From NCBI RefSeq assembly GCF_034670125.1, contig NZ_JAXMOC010000008.1:56710-120709 (forward strand): DNA of 64,000 nt, written 5' to 3'. The position numbers and the translations under genes were made by a program. The stretch comes from Maricaulis sp034670125. Its GTDB lineage: Bacteria; Pseudomonadota; Alphaproteobacteria; Caulobacterales; Maricaulaceae. Positions 50,362 to 59,524 of this stretch are shown here, piece by piece. The notes beneath the pieces were generated by a model, which ran no database searches, was not told where the DNA came from, and saw only the letters and a list, made by a program, of their open reading frames with translations. Numbering within the stretch: the stretch's first letter is position 1; each line of letters opens with the position of its first letter.

Positions 50362-51723
50362 CTATGCCGCGGCGGCGGCAACCCCGCGGCGGCGCAACAG
50401 GGAGGCGGCTTCGTCGTGTCCGGCGCTTTCGAGCAGGCGGATGGTGATGTCGAGCCCGTCGCTGGCTGTGGTCCGGTTCTGGCCCTCACTGGAGGCAACC
50501 AGATCGACCAGCATCTCGCCGGCCTCCTGCATGCGCTTCTCCGCCGCATCGGCGATGCGCTTCTGGGTCGAGGCGATCGCCGCGGCCGTTGCGTGTTCCC
50601 GGCACCGGCCAAGGAAGTAGAGCAGCCCTTCGGCCTTGTCGACGGCGGCGGCCGGCGGGATCTGGGCCGGTATGACCCGACCGGTACGGCCCCGCCGCGG
50701 TTCCGGCAGGCCGGCATCGAGCGCCAGGGGCACTTTCGCCAGGATCTTTTCCACATTGGTTGAGGCCTCGGCCCGCAAGCCGAACAGCGAGCGCCCCCAG
50801 CGTCCGTCCTTGCGGATGCCGAATTCGGCCGTCATGCCGGTCGAAAACGCGACGAAACGGTCGAAAAGCTGGAAACAGGCTTTCGCCTCTTCCAGGGTCT
50901 GGGGTGGTTGTTTGAGACGGGCGGCGAAATAGCCGGTATCGCCCAGAACAGCATCCCCGACCGCGGCCAGCTCGGTTTTTTGAACGACCAGGTCGTCATC
51001 ACGTCGCCCGATCCGCCGGACCACCCGGAAGATCTGCCAGGGACTTTCCAGCCGGCCCATGGTGAGCAGCAGGATCCACAATGCCGCCTCGGAATTGCTC
51101 TCCACCATCTCCTCGTGCAGATTCTTGGTGATAAGGGTCAGATCATCGTCATAGTCGTCGATCCGCGTCGGCAATTGGGCCATCGCGGCGGATATCTGCT
51201 CATTATTGTTCAGCAGGACGATGGCGTCGCTCAACATCGCCCGGCCTTCACTGCCGAAGCGCTTGAGCAGCGCTGTCATGTCCTTGGGGACGCGATCCGC
51301 CTTGTGCACAGCATCGGCAAGCGCTGCGCCGGCCTGGCGCTGGAAATCGAACCAGATCGGATCCCGCTCCGGGCATTTGCACTTCTTGGCGGCTTCGACC
51401 ATGTCCTTGGCGAGGTGCCGGCCCATCCAGCCCCAGATCTTGGACAGGTCCTCGGCGGAAAAGCGGAAGCGGGACGGCGGTATGAGCGCGGAATCACCGA
51501 CCAGTGGCCGCAACGGAGACAGCACATAGGCCTTCGCCAGGTCACCGGCCGGCGAACGAAGGGCGTCTTCAAGCTCCGAAAAAATGGTGTCGAGCGCCGC
51601 CGACGCTGGATCACTCGCAGCGGCCGCCTTGGTTGTGGCTCGCAATGCCGCCCGCATTTTCTCGGGCATGCTTCGCCACAGCGCTTCGAGTTTGGCTCGC
51701 TGAGAAGGCGAGAGATTGGCCAT
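50362..51723 (-). CDS. Hypothetical 453-residue soluble protein
   Basis: I do not recognise this protein. It is predicted helical and soluble, without signal peptide or membrane segment. Features include an Ala-rich N-terminus (LRATTKAAAASDPASAAL), a KKCKCPERD motif with two Cys, a DDYDDDL acidic patch, a central RVVRRIGRRDDD stretch, a proline-rich RTGRVIPAQIPPAAA segment and an Ala-rich tail. The start at 51723 uses the first in-frame ATG. It sits between a methyltransferase/ccmE pair and a PepSY-regulator-kinase operon, all on the minus strand, with 60-base gaps. Base composition matches its neighbours. Confidence 0.8.
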   Translation of the reverse strand: MANLSPSQRAKLEALWRSMPEKMRAALRATTKAAAASDPASAALDTIFSELEDALRSPAGDLAKAYVLSPLRPLVGDSALIPPSRFRFSAEDLSKIWGWMGRHLAKDMVEAAKKCKCPERDPIWFDFQRQAGAALADAVHKADRVPKDMTALLKRFGSEGRAMLSDAIVLLNNNEQISAAMAQLPTRIDDYDDDLTLITKNLHEEMVESNSEAALWILLLTMGRLESPWQIFRVVRRIGRRDDDLVVQKTELAAVGDAVLGDTGYFAARLKQPPQTLEEAKACFQLFDRFVAFSTGMTAEFGIRKDGRWGRSLFGLRAEASTNVEKILAKVPLALDAGLPEPRRGRTGRVIPAQIPPAAAVDKAEGLLYFLGRCREHATAAAIASTQKRIADAAEKRMQEAGEMLVDLVASSEGQNRTTASDGLDITIRLLESAGHDEAASLLRRRGVAAAAA

Positions 51724-51783
51724 GATCCAGAATACACAGTCTTTTGCTAACCCTAGTCTTCAACGACTTGGGTTAATGAGCAC

Positions 51784-53169
51784 TTAGCGAGCAGTCGCGG
51801 GAAGACCAATACGGGCCGCCAGGCCGCCGAGTTCTGATCTCGACAGGCTGAGCTCTCCACCATAGGCCTTGGCCAGGTCCGAAACAATGGCCAGGCCAAG
51901 ACCCGAGCCCGGGGCCTGTTCGTCCAGCCGGACCCCGCGCTGCAAGGCCGCTTCGCACTCCTGCGGGGCAAGGCCGGGGCCGTCGTCTTCGATGATGACC
52001 GCCAGTTCCCGCGCGCCCGTCCGCCGGGCCACGACATGGACCTCGCCGCCCGACCACTTGCAGGCATTGTCCATCAGATTGCCAATCATCTCTTCAAGGT
52101 CCTGACGCTCACCCTTGAAATTGAGGCCCTCCTCGGCCTCGAACGTGATGCGGATGCCCCGCGCCGCGTTGATCTTCTCCAGCGTCCGCGACAGATCTCC
52201 CACCGTCGGGGCCACTGGTGTCCGCGCGCCGACCGCCTTGGCATGGGCCGCCGCCCGGGCGCGGCGCAAATGGTGTTCGACCTGTGCGGTCATGACCCCG
52301 GTCTGGCGCTGGACCAGCTCGGCGAGAGCGCCATCGGAGGTGCGCGCCTCATTGGTCAGAACGGCGATGGGTGTTTTCAGGGCGTGGGCGAGATTGCCGA
52401 CATGGGTGCGGGACCGTTCGACCAGCTCGCGGGAATGATCGAGCATGGCGTTGAGTTCATCGGCCAGGGGCTGGAGTTCGACCGGAAACTCGCCATCGAC
52501 GCGCTCCTGATTGCCTTCGCGCACTTCGGCAACGCGGGTGCGCATGCGCAACACCGGCGCCAGGCCGATGCGGACCTGAAAGAAGACACCGGCCGCAATG
52601 GCCGTGGCAAAGCCGAGAAACATGATGCCGGAGGTCATGGCGAAATTGCGCACATCGCGGTCTGCGGCCTCGCGATCCTCGGCCGCCATCATGATGACCA
52701 GATCCGGACGGGCCGGCAGCTGCACCGCCTGCGCGGTCAGGCGCAAGGGTTCGCCACTGGGGCCCTTGGTGTCGAAGGACATCACCTGGCCGGGACTGGC
52801 CAGCAGGGAGGTCATCAGGGCTTCCGGCGGTGACAGGGTTTCATCCCAGAGGGACCGGGACACGACCAGGGCCTGGTGTCCGCCGCCCTCCATGGTCGGG
52901 CCATCGAATATCTGCCAGTAGCGGCCGGAGAAGACCCGGTCATAGGCCGGGTCGGAGGGCCTGCGAGCCAGAACGATGCCGCCACCGGGATCGGTCTCGG
53001 CGGCTGCGACCAGCGCCTCGACGACACTGGACAGCCGGTCGTCCATCGTGCGCAGGACCGAGCGCTGGTAGAGCGTGGTCAGGGCAATGGCGCCCAGTAG
53101 CAGAAGTGCCAGCGCCCAGGCGGCGGCGCCGGCAAACAGCCTGAAAGCGAGGGAGGCGCGACGCTTCAC
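51784..53169 (-). CDS. PhoQ-like sensor histidine kinase
   Basis: 461 residues with two membrane segments (about 8-32 and 178-200) around a periplasmic sensor with RRPSDPAYDRVFSGRYWQIF. HAMP-like linker, H-box VGNLAHALKTPIAVLTNEA, N-box NLMDNACKWSGGE and G-box DDGPGLAP with GSGLGLAIVSDL follow. The ALKTP form of the H-box is the PhoQ type. Overlaps the regulator gene by 4 bases. No acidic Mg2+-binding cluster of classic PhoQ is visible, so the stimulus is unknown. Confidence 0.92.
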   Translation of the reverse strand: MKRRASLAFRLFAGAAAWALALLLLGAIALTTLYQRSVLRTMDDRLSSVVEALVAAAETDPGGGIVLARRPSDPAYDRVFSGRYWQIFDGPTMEGGGHQALVVSRSLWDETLSPPEALMTSLLASPGQVMSFDTKGPSGEPLRLTAQAVQLPARPDLVIMMAAEDREAADRDVRNFAMTSGIMFLGFATAIAAGVFFQVRIGLAPVLRMRTRVAEVREGNQERVDGEFPVELQPLADELNAMLDHSRELVERSRTHVGNLAHALKTPIAVLTNEARTSDGALAELVQRQTGVMTAQVEHHLRRARAAAHAKAVGARTPVAPTVGDLSRTLEKINAARGIRITFEAEEGLNFKGERQDLEEMIGNLMDNACKWSGGEVHVVARRTGARELAVIIEDDGPGLAPQECEAALQRGVRLDEQAPGSGLGLAIVSDLAKAYGGELSLSRSELGGLAARIGLPATAR

Positions 53170-53843
53170 GAAACCGGGCGCGCCACCGGATCAACCAGTC
53201 GATAGCCCAGCCCGCGCACGGTCTCGATCCGGTCGGTCCCGATCTTCTTGCGCAGACGACCGACAAAGACCTCGATCGTATTGCTGTCGCGGTCGAAATC
53301 CTGGTCGTAAATATGCTCGACCAGCTCGGTGCGCGAGATCACCCGGTCCTGGTGATGGGCCAGGTAGGACAACATGCGAAACTCGTGCGAGGTCACCTTC
53401 ACCGGCGCGCCATCAATGAAGACGCGGGCGCCGCGTGTGTCGATGGACAGGCCGCCGCACTCGATCGTCGCCGTGGTGTGACCGGCGGCGCGGCGCGTCA
53501 GGGCGCGCATGCGGGCCAGCAATTCCTCGGTGTGGAAAGGCTTGGTGAGATAGTCATCGGCGCCGGCATCAAAGCCCGCCACCTTTTCCGACCAGCGATC
53601 GCGCGCGGTCAGGATCAGGACCGGAAAATCACGCCCGGCCTGACGCCAGCGCTCCAGAACGGTGACGCCGTCCATCTTGGGCAAGCCAAGGTCCAGGACC
53701 ACCACGTCATAGGGTTCGGTGTCGCCCATGAAATGCCCGTCCTCACCATCGACAGCAGCGTCGACGGCATAGCCGGCATCCTCGAGAGCCCGGCCAAGCT
53801 GGCGGTTCAGATCCGGATCGTCTTCAACAACAAGCGCGCGCAT
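53166..53843 (-). CDS. PhoP-like OmpR-family response regulator
   Basis: 225 residues: receiver with LVVEDDPDLNRQLG, phosphoacceptor Asp in VVLDLGLPKMDGV, Lys in DYLTKPFHTEEL, then a winged helix with KVTSHEFRMLSYLAHHQDRV and VFVGRLRKKIG. Partner is the kinase gene overlapping its stop. It is preceded by a PepSY-domain gene 9 bases upstream, and a direct repeat with 11-bp period lies in that gene's promoter. Confidence 0.93.
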   Translation of the reverse strand: MRALVVEDDPDLNRQLGRALEDAGYAVDAAVDGEDGHFMGDTEPYDVVVLDLGLPKMDGVTVLERWRQAGRDFPVLILTARDRWSEKVAGFDAGADDYLTKPFHTEELLARMRALTRRAAGHTTATIECGGLSIDTRGARVFIDGAPVKVTSHEFRMLSYLAHHQDRVISRTELVEHIYDQDFDRDSNTIEVFVGRLRKKIGTDRIETVRGLGYRLVDPVARPVS

Positions 53844-53852
53844 GCAATCCCC

Positions 53853-54197
53853 CTATCGTTCAAACAGTATCTGCCCGGTCCGGGCATCGGCAACCACATC
53901 CACGCGGCGACCCTCACGGGTGAGAATCTTGATCACATACCGCGGTGAACCACCGCCCTCGAGCTCGGCATCGAGCACATCGGCACCCGGATAGCGGCGA
54001 CGCACTTCGGAGATCACACGCAGGGCCGGCACCACATCACCCTGACGCCGGGCGTCGCGGGCTTCAGGCGCCGTGTAACGGTCCTGCAGGCTGGCATAGC
54101 CGGCAGGCTCCACGACCGCCGGATCAAGTCCGTCGGCCCTGGCGGGGGCTGCGAAGACGCTCAGGGCGCCAGCAAGGATCACTAGGTTTCTCAACAT
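53853..54197 (-). CDS. Secreted PepSY-domain protein
   Basis: 114 residues with a signal peptide (MLRNLVILAGALSVFAAPARA) and a PepSY domain covering about 50-114: VVPALRVISEVRRRYPGADV, YVIKILTREGRRVDVVADARTG and QILFER. PepSY domains inhibit peptidases or accompany two-component sensors. It is the first gene of the PepSY-regulator-kinase operon. Its ATG is 25 bases from the end of the direct repeat. Frames reading further upstream are rejected as they include the promoter. Confidence 0.87.
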   Translation of the reverse strand: MLRNLVILAGALSVFAAPARADGLDPAVVEPAGYASLQDRYTAPEARDARRQGDVVPALRVISEVRRRYPGADVLDAELEGGGSPRYVIKILTREGRRVDVVADARTGQILFER

Positions 54198-54221
54198 GGC
54201 ACTCACATTGACGGGCTCCCC

Positions 54222-54238
54222 CTGAACCCGTGCTGAAC
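54222..54238 (-). promoter_or_regulatory. Direct repeat with 11-bp period upstream of the PepSY operon
   Basis: CTGAAC occurs at 54222-54227 and 54233-54238, 11 bases apart. On the minus strand this reads GTTCAG-N5-GTTCAG, 25 bases before the PepSY ATG. The spacing fits a tandem OmpR-type regulator site, and the cognate regulator is likely the PhoP-like protein two genes on. Autoregulation is inferred. Confidence 0.55.
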
Positions 54239-54261
54239 AACATACTACCAAAACATCACCG

Positions 54262-55197
54262 TCACGAATGCAGACCCTTGCGCGGGTCATGGCCATCGGG
54301 TGGCGACCATTTCTCGAGGAAGGCCTTCAGCGCCTCATCGCCGGACGGCAGCGCCACCATCAGCCGGACCAGCTGGTCGCCGCGCTTGCCCTTGCTGCCG
54401 GCAAATCCCTTGCCGCGCAGGCGCAGCAGTGTGCCAGTCGAGGAGCCAGGCGGCACCCGCACATCGACAGCGCCGTCGATGGTCGGGACCCGCACCTTGG
54501 CACCCAGCGCGGCTTCCTTGAGGCTGATGGGCAGTTCAAGACGCACATCATCACCCGAACGCGAAAAGAATTTGTGCTCGGCGACCCGGATCTCGATCAA
54601 CGCATCGCCCGGCTCGCCGCCCATGGCCGATGCCTCGCCCTGTCCGCGCAGGCGCAGCACCTGGCCATCGCTGGCGCCGGACGGAACCGCCACGTCCAGC
54701 GTGCGGCCACCGGCCAGGGTCACCCGGTGCTTGCCTCCCTGGGCCGCCTGCATGAAATCAACGGTCACGGTCTGGCGCACATCAACCCCCTTGCGCGGGG
54801 CCTGGCGCTGGCGCCCGCCGCCGCCCTGACCGCCGAAATCGGTGAACAGGTCGGAGAAGATGTCCTCGAACCCGCCGCGACCCTGATGACGCGACTGGCG
54901 GAAGTTGAACGGCTTGCCACCGGGACCGCCGCCCATGCCACCCATACCGCCCATACCGCCCATGCCGGGATGAAAGCCGGCTCGCGCGGCCGCGTCATAC
55001 TCGGCCCGCTTTTCAGGGTCAGACAGCAGTTTGAAGGCTTGCGACACGTGCTTGAAACGCTCCTCGGCCGCCGCATTGCCGGGATTGGAATCCGGGTGCA
55101 GCTCCTTGGCCAGCTTGCGGTAAGCCTTGCGGATTTCATCGGCGCTCGCCGTTTTGGGGACGCCGAGCGTCTTGTAGGGATCGTCCATACCCGTCAT
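54262..55197 (-). CDS. DnaJ-class co-chaperone (CbpA/DnaJ-like, no zinc finger)
   Basis: About 311 residues. J domain: DPYKTLGVPKTASADEIRKA with HPDSNPGN containing HPD. Next a Gly/Met-rich linker (repeated GGM, encoded by short tandem repeats at about 54934-54966), then two DnaJ C-terminal substrate domains with VDFMQAAQGGKHRVTL and RVPTIDGAVDVRVPPGSSTG. The Cys-rich zinc finger is absent, so it is CbpA-like. It stimulates DnaK. The start is 55197 or 55188. A 41-base gap separates it from the GTA operon on the same strand. Confidence 0.9.
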   Translation of the reverse strand: MTGMDDPYKTLGVPKTASADEIRKAYRKLAKELHPDSNPGNAAAEERFKHVSQAFKLLSDPEKRAEYDAAARAGFHPGMGGMGGMGGMGGGPGGKPFNFRQSRHQGRGGFEDIFSDLFTDFGGQGGGGRQRQAPRKGVDVRQTVTVDFMQAAQGGKHRVTLAGGRTLDVAVPSGASDGQVLRLRGQGEASAMGGEPGDALIEIRVAEHKFFSRSGDDVRLELPISLKEAALGAKVRVPTIDGAVDVRVPPGSSTGTLLRLRGKGFAGSKGKRGDQLVRLMVALPSGDEALKAFLEKWSPPDGHDPRKGLHS

Positions 55198-55274
55198 GCC
55201 TTGCCGGTAAAGCCTGTTGGCCTTGAAGGCCACGCATCATGTAAGCGGCTTTGCAGCCGATATCAAAGCACAGC

Positions 55275-58200
55275 TCACAGATCGACCTCAGCCTCTGCGG
55301 CCCACCCCGGCCCGACACGCGTCGATCGTTGCGCCACACGGACCGTCAGATGATCCGGCAGCGTCCCGAACGCCGCGACCAGTTCGCTGTCGGCAAGGGT
55401 CAGGCCCGAGCTTGTGACATCGTCCAGCTGGTGCACCACACCGGCGGCAAAAAGCTCGACCTGCCAGGCCTCGGCTTCCTCCCCCAGCGGCACATCCGGC
55501 GCCGACCAGTCATCGCCGCCGATGCGGGTCTGGCGGATCCAGTCGGCACGCAGCACACCAGTCGTCCGGGCCAGCGTCAGATGGACCGGGGCCAGTGGTG
55601 TCAGGTCAGCGGCGACCGGCGGCGCGTCGCGCCGGGTCGCGGCGTCATCGCTGGTTGGATAACCGGCAGCGACAGCCGTCAGTTCCAACGGCACGCCGCG
55701 CTCGTGCGGGGCCAGGGTCATCGCCTGACAGGCCGCATCCAGCACCACGATACGGGCACCACTGGCGGCGGCTCGCGATACCCCATTGCCCAGACCGCGC
55801 AACAGACCGGTCAGTCGATAGCGACCGGGCGCCAGCAGTTCGGCCTGACTGAAAGCCATCACCTCCCAGAGGCCGGGCAAGGCCTCGACGGCGAGCCGGT
55901 TGGCCCCGCCCAGAACCCCGTCCGGGTCAGTGCTGTCCAGGGCGCCCCAATCCAGATCAACGTGCATGGCATGCGCCCGGTCCCAGCGGCCAACCGGACC
56001 GGCCGGCAGGCCGTCGACCAGCCACCCCATCCGCGCCGGGCGGGTCAGGGTCACGGCGTGACGATCGAACAGGTAGACATCAATGGCACCCGGCCAGGTC
56101 CTGGCCCAGGCCGCGACCACCGGCCCTTCCCGGCTTTCACCGGTCAGGAGCGGCAGGTCGAGCACTTCCAGCGCCGGTCGCATGAGCGTGTCAGGCAATG
56201 GCATGTCGCTGCCGGTCTCACCAGCCGACACGGTGGGCGCCTGTCCGGTGGGACGGTGCAGATTGGCGGTGCGCACGGCATCGCCATCCAAAGCGCCGAC
56301 CTGCCAGGTGACTCCCTCGACCGTGATCCGGTCGCCGACCTCCACCGCCAGGAAATCGGGCGGCAGGACCAGATCGAGCCGCTCGGCCTGCGCGTGAACT
56401 GCCAGCAGGTGGTCGCCGCACCAGCGGCGGGCGGTGTCGGCATCGGCGATGACCGGCACGATCAGGGAGCGTGTCGTCACCGTCCCCAGCGTGCCCCGCG
56501 CCGAGGCATGACCGGTGCGATAGCTGGCGCGATCATCGTAAAACCCCAGCGCGACATCACGGACAAGGTCCAGCGGTGCGGGATGGACACGGGTGACGCT
56601 GTCCTCGCCCGTATCGACCGGGCCGGTGAGCGTCAGGGTATCGGCGCCGCTCTCCACCCCGGCGGAGACAAAACGCACATGATCGGTGCCCTCGATGACG
56701 CCGATACCCAGCAAGTCGAGCAAGGGCGCCAGCGCATCCCGGACCGGCATCGGCCGGTCAACAACATAGCCCGCGACCAGATCCTGTACGGCGGTGGTAT
56801 CGCGCTCGGCCAGCGCCGCACTATCGCAAAGCTGGTCGATGATCCGCGCGACCGGGACCAGGCCGGCGCGACCATTGAGCCAGTGGCCCAGCCGCCAATT
56901 TGCCCCGTCCGACCAGATCTCCGAGCGCGCGGGGAAGTCCGGCCAGGGGCGCGCGTCGAAGGCCCAGACATGGGTCCAGTCCGGCTCGACCATCGGGCCG
57001 CCATAAAGCGGCGAGACCGGATTGACGGATGGGTCATCCCAGTGCGCCAGCAGGACTTCCAGATAGCGCCGCTGGATCAGGTCGTCGCGGACGCCGGTCG
57101 AATGGTGCGGCGGCGCGCTTTCAGAGCTTTTCGGGTCGATGAAGACATTGGGCTGGTTGGCGCCCTTGTCGACCGCGGGACAGCCAATCTCGGTCAGCCA
57201 AATGGGTTTGGAGGCCGGCACCCAGCCGGTCGGGCTGGCGCTGCGCACCCCGCCGGGCCGGTCGTGATGGGCGTTCGACCACCAGCCGACAAGATCCTTG
57301 TAGCGCCAGACCCAGGCCTCGCCATGCACCGCATCGCTGATCGGCGTGCGAAGCTGGGCGTCGCGATCCTGAGGTGCAGCGTAAAACCAGTCAAACCCCT
57401 CCCCGCCCGTCACGTGACTGGCCAGATAGGCGGCATCGTGAGGCCCCGGAGCCAGCGCCGCGTCGAGATGGTCGGTGCCGTCGCGCCAATCGGCCAGCGG
57501 GATGTAGAAATCGATCGCCACGGCATCAATTGACGGGTGGGACCAGAGCGGGTCGAGATGGAATATCTTGGCCCCGCCGCCACTCTGGTGACCGTGATAC
57601 TCACTCCAGTCGGCCGCGTAGGACAGACGGGTCGCCGGGCCGAGCAGGCTGCGCGCCTCGGCCGCCAGCGCGCACAGCGCCGCGACCGCCGGATAGCCCT
57701 CACTGGCCCCGGCGGTGGTCAGTGCCACCATTTCCGATCCGATCAGGAAACCATCCACCCCGCCCGCCGCTGAAGCCAGCGCGGCGCAATGCAGGATGAA
57801 ACGCCGATAGCGCCACGCGTCCGGGCCGGTATAGCTGACCGCGCCGCCATGGACCGAGAAGTCCGACGCCTTTGCGGTGCCGAAGAACGCGTCCACCTGA
57901 GCGGCCACACCGCCGGCCTCCGGCCGGATGCGTCCGCGCCATGGATAGGCGGGCTGGCCGGTTCCGCCATCGGGATCCGGCAGGGCGTTGCCATCGGCAA
58001 TATCCATCAGGATGAAGGGGTAGAGCGTGACCGCAAAACCGCGCGCCTTGAGTTCGCCGATAAGCGCCACCACACCGGCATCATCCGGCGTTCCGCCATA
58101 GACGGGACGGTCATCGATCCGGCCGACCAGCCAGGCGGCATCCCGGTCCGCCCCGGCGACGCGCCAGTGGGTCGGGCGGGTCTGGGTGTCGCGATCCTCG

Positions 58201-59033
58201 ACACCGGGCCGGATCTGGCATTCCCCGCAGCGCAGATCATCACCGAACCAGGCCAGCACGATCTGCATCGAGCGACAGGCCGGCAGGTCGCGTTCCAGAT
58301 CATCGAGCGCGGCCAGCACATCACTCAGCCCGCGGGCATTATTGCGATTGATCGGCGTCTCGGCGCCCGGCCCTTCCAGCCGCATGACCGGATCCGGGCT
58401 CAGCGCAAATTCGCCGCAGCCGGGGATCAGGTTGACCCCGCGCACCTGCCGTTCCAGCCCATCCGACCCGACCCCGCGAAACACCTCGACGGAGAGGTTG
58501 GGCAGGCGATGCCCGAATTCATCCAGCGGCAGGTCTTCGAGCACCAGATAAGCGGTGCCGCGAAAACCCGGCGCATCCGGCCCTTCAATGGCGGTGATCA
58601 ACGGGTCAGGCAGCTGGTCCTCGCTGCCAGCATGCCAGCGTACTGGATAGCGAGACGGGTCGAGCAGCGCGCCATTGGCCCAGATCCGCCCGATACCGGA
58701 AATCTCGCCTTCACACAGCCCGACCGCGAAGGAGAGCGAATAGGTAAAACCGGTCTCCTTCGGCCCGGACTTGCCGCCACCAGAAGTCTGGGCGTGCTCG
58801 GTGAAACGGGCCGCCCAGATCACCTGACCAGCCAGACGGGCGCGGCCCCAGACTTTCGGCATGGCGGCGCCATCGGTGGATGTCTGGACCGGCAGTTCCA
58901 GCAGGCGCGGCCCCTCGCGTCCGGGCAGAAGCGAATTGATGGCGACACCGGCCGCAATCCGCCCCAGCGTTGGCAGGGCCGCGCGGGCCGCACCCAGGGC
59001 AACACGTCCGGCGGTCAGGACAAGTTGGGCCAT
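55275..59033 (-). CDS. GTA gp15: tail host-contact protein with TIM-barrel-like domain
   Basis: 1252 residues, near the size of RcGTA gp15 (about 1300). The N-terminal part has ALGAARAALPTLGRIAAGVA; the centre contains a glycoside-hydrolase-like GTA TIM-barrel (IFHLDPLWSHPSIDAVAIDF, HGEAWVWRYKDLVGWW and WLTEIGCPAVDKGANQPNVF), and the later part resembles the phage tail_3 domain (DHLLAVHAQAERLDLVLPPD). It likely forms the tip that binds the cell surface. It overlaps gp14 by 19 bases. Last gene of the operon. Confidence 0.92.
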   Translation of the reverse strand: MAQLVLTAGRVALGAARAALPTLGRIAAGVAINSLLPGREGPRLLELPVQTSTDGAAMPKVWGRARLAGQVIWAARFTEHAQTSGGGKSGPKETGFTYSLSFAVGLCEGEISGIGRIWANGALLDPSRYPVRWHAGSEDQLPDPLITAIEGPDAPGFRGTAYLVLEDLPLDEFGHRLPNLSVEVFRGVGSDGLERQVRGVNLIPGCGEFALSPDPVMRLEGPGAETPINRNNARGLSDVLAALDDLERDLPACRSMQIVLAWFGDDLRCGECQIRPGVEDRDTQTRPTHWRVAGADRDAAWLVGRIDDRPVYGGTPDDAGVVALIGELKARGFAVTLYPFILMDIADGNALPDPDGGTGQPAYPWRGRIRPEAGGVAAQVDAFFGTAKASDFSVHGGAVSYTGPDAWRYRRFILHCAALASAAGGVDGFLIGSEMVALTTAGASEGYPAVAALCALAAEARSLLGPATRLSYAADWSEYHGHQSGGGAKIFHLDPLWSHPSIDAVAIDFYIPLADWRDGTDHLDAALAPGPHDAAYLASHVTGGEGFDWFYAAPQDRDAQLRTPISDAVHGEAWVWRYKDLVGWWSNAHHDRPGGVRSASPTGWVPASKPIWLTEIGCPAVDKGANQPNVFIDPKSSESAPPHHSTGVRDDLIQRRYLEVLLAHWDDPSVNPVSPLYGGPMVEPDWTHVWAFDARPWPDFPARSEIWSDGANWRLGHWLNGRAGLVPVARIIDQLCDSAALAERDTTAVQDLVAGYVVDRPMPVRDALAPLLDLLGIGVIEGTDHVRFVSAGVESGADTLTLTGPVDTGEDSVTRVHPAPLDLVRDVALGFYDDRASYRTGHASARGTLGTVTTRSLIVPVIADADTARRWCGDHLLAVHAQAERLDLVLPPDFLAVEVGDRITVEGVTWQVGALDGDAVRTANLHRPTGQAPTVSAGETGSDMPLPDTLMRPALEVLDLPLLTGESREGPVVAAWARTWPGAIDVYLFDRHAVTLTRPARMGWLVDGLPAGPVGRWDRAHAMHVDLDWGALDSTDPDGVLGGANRLAVEALPGLWEVMAFSQAELLAPGRYRLTGLLRGLGNGVSRAAASGARIVVLDAACQAMTLAPHERGVPLELTAVAAGYPTSDDAATRRDAPPVAADLTPLAPVHLTLARTTGVLRADWIRQTRIGGDDWSAPDVPLGEEAEAWQVELFAAGVVHQLDDVTSSGLTLADSELVAAFGTLPDHLTVRVAQRSTRVGPGWAAEAEVDL

Positions 59034-59524
59034 GTCATCTCCTCGCGGGGTTCAGCAGGGGGCAGGTCGGGAAAGGCGAAGGCGGCGACCAGACGGCGGC
59101 GCCACCAGGGTGTGAGTGCCGTCTCAACAACGCTGCGCCGCCAATAGGCGTGGATGATCCGGTCGCGCTGCGACAGCACCGCGCAATGACGTGCCGTCCC
59201 GCCCGGCCGGTCAGCAAACAGGAGGACATCGCCAGGCCGCGGATTGGTCCTGTCGATTTCGATGAAATGAGCGCTGATTGCCGCCATCAGTGCGGCGGCA
59301 AGGGGGGTCCCGGCGACGTCTTGGCCATAGGGCGGAACTGTCTGCGGCTCGTCGCCATAAAGCGTCCGCCATATCCCGCGCACGAGGCCCAGACAGTCAC
59401 AGCCGGCGCCCAGGCAACTGGCCTGGTGGCCGTAGGGCGTACCGATCCAGCGCCGGGCTTCGGCCAGCGCCCGAACACGGGCCCGCCCACGGGCCGTGAC
59501 GACGGCGCGCTTGCCCCGCCTCAT
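59015..59524 (-). CDS. GTA gp14: NlpC/P60-type peptidase
   Basis: 169 residues of the GTA/phage NlpC/P60 cell-wall peptidase family. Catalytic Cys44 is in GAGCDCLGLVRG, and the His is in RHCAVLSQRDRIIHAYW. It cuts peptide cross-links so the tail can cross the peptidoglycan. The N-terminus is very basic (RRGKRAVVTARGRARVRAL); that is longer than usual, and the start could lie at a later codon. The chosen ATG gives the 4-base overlap with gp13. Confidence 0.9.
   Translation of the reverse strand: MRRGKRAVVTARGRARVRALAEARRWIGTPYGHQASCLGAGCDCLGLVRGIWRTLYGDEPQTVPPYGQDVAGTPLAAALMAAISAHFIEIDRTNPRPGDVLLFADRPGGTARHCAVLSQRDRIIHAYWRRSVVETALTPWWRRRLVAAFAFPDLPPAEPREEMTWPNLS

Noticed and set aside
54934..54966. 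Short tandem repeat as a phase-variation tract
   Set aside because: The repeat unit is a multiple of three and encodes the normal Gly/Met-rich linker of a DnaJ-class protein, so slippage would not shift the frame.
55251..57533. Long open frame antisense to GTA gp15
   Set aside because: Composition is that of antisense GC-rich sequence, and gp15 has recognised domains across the same span.
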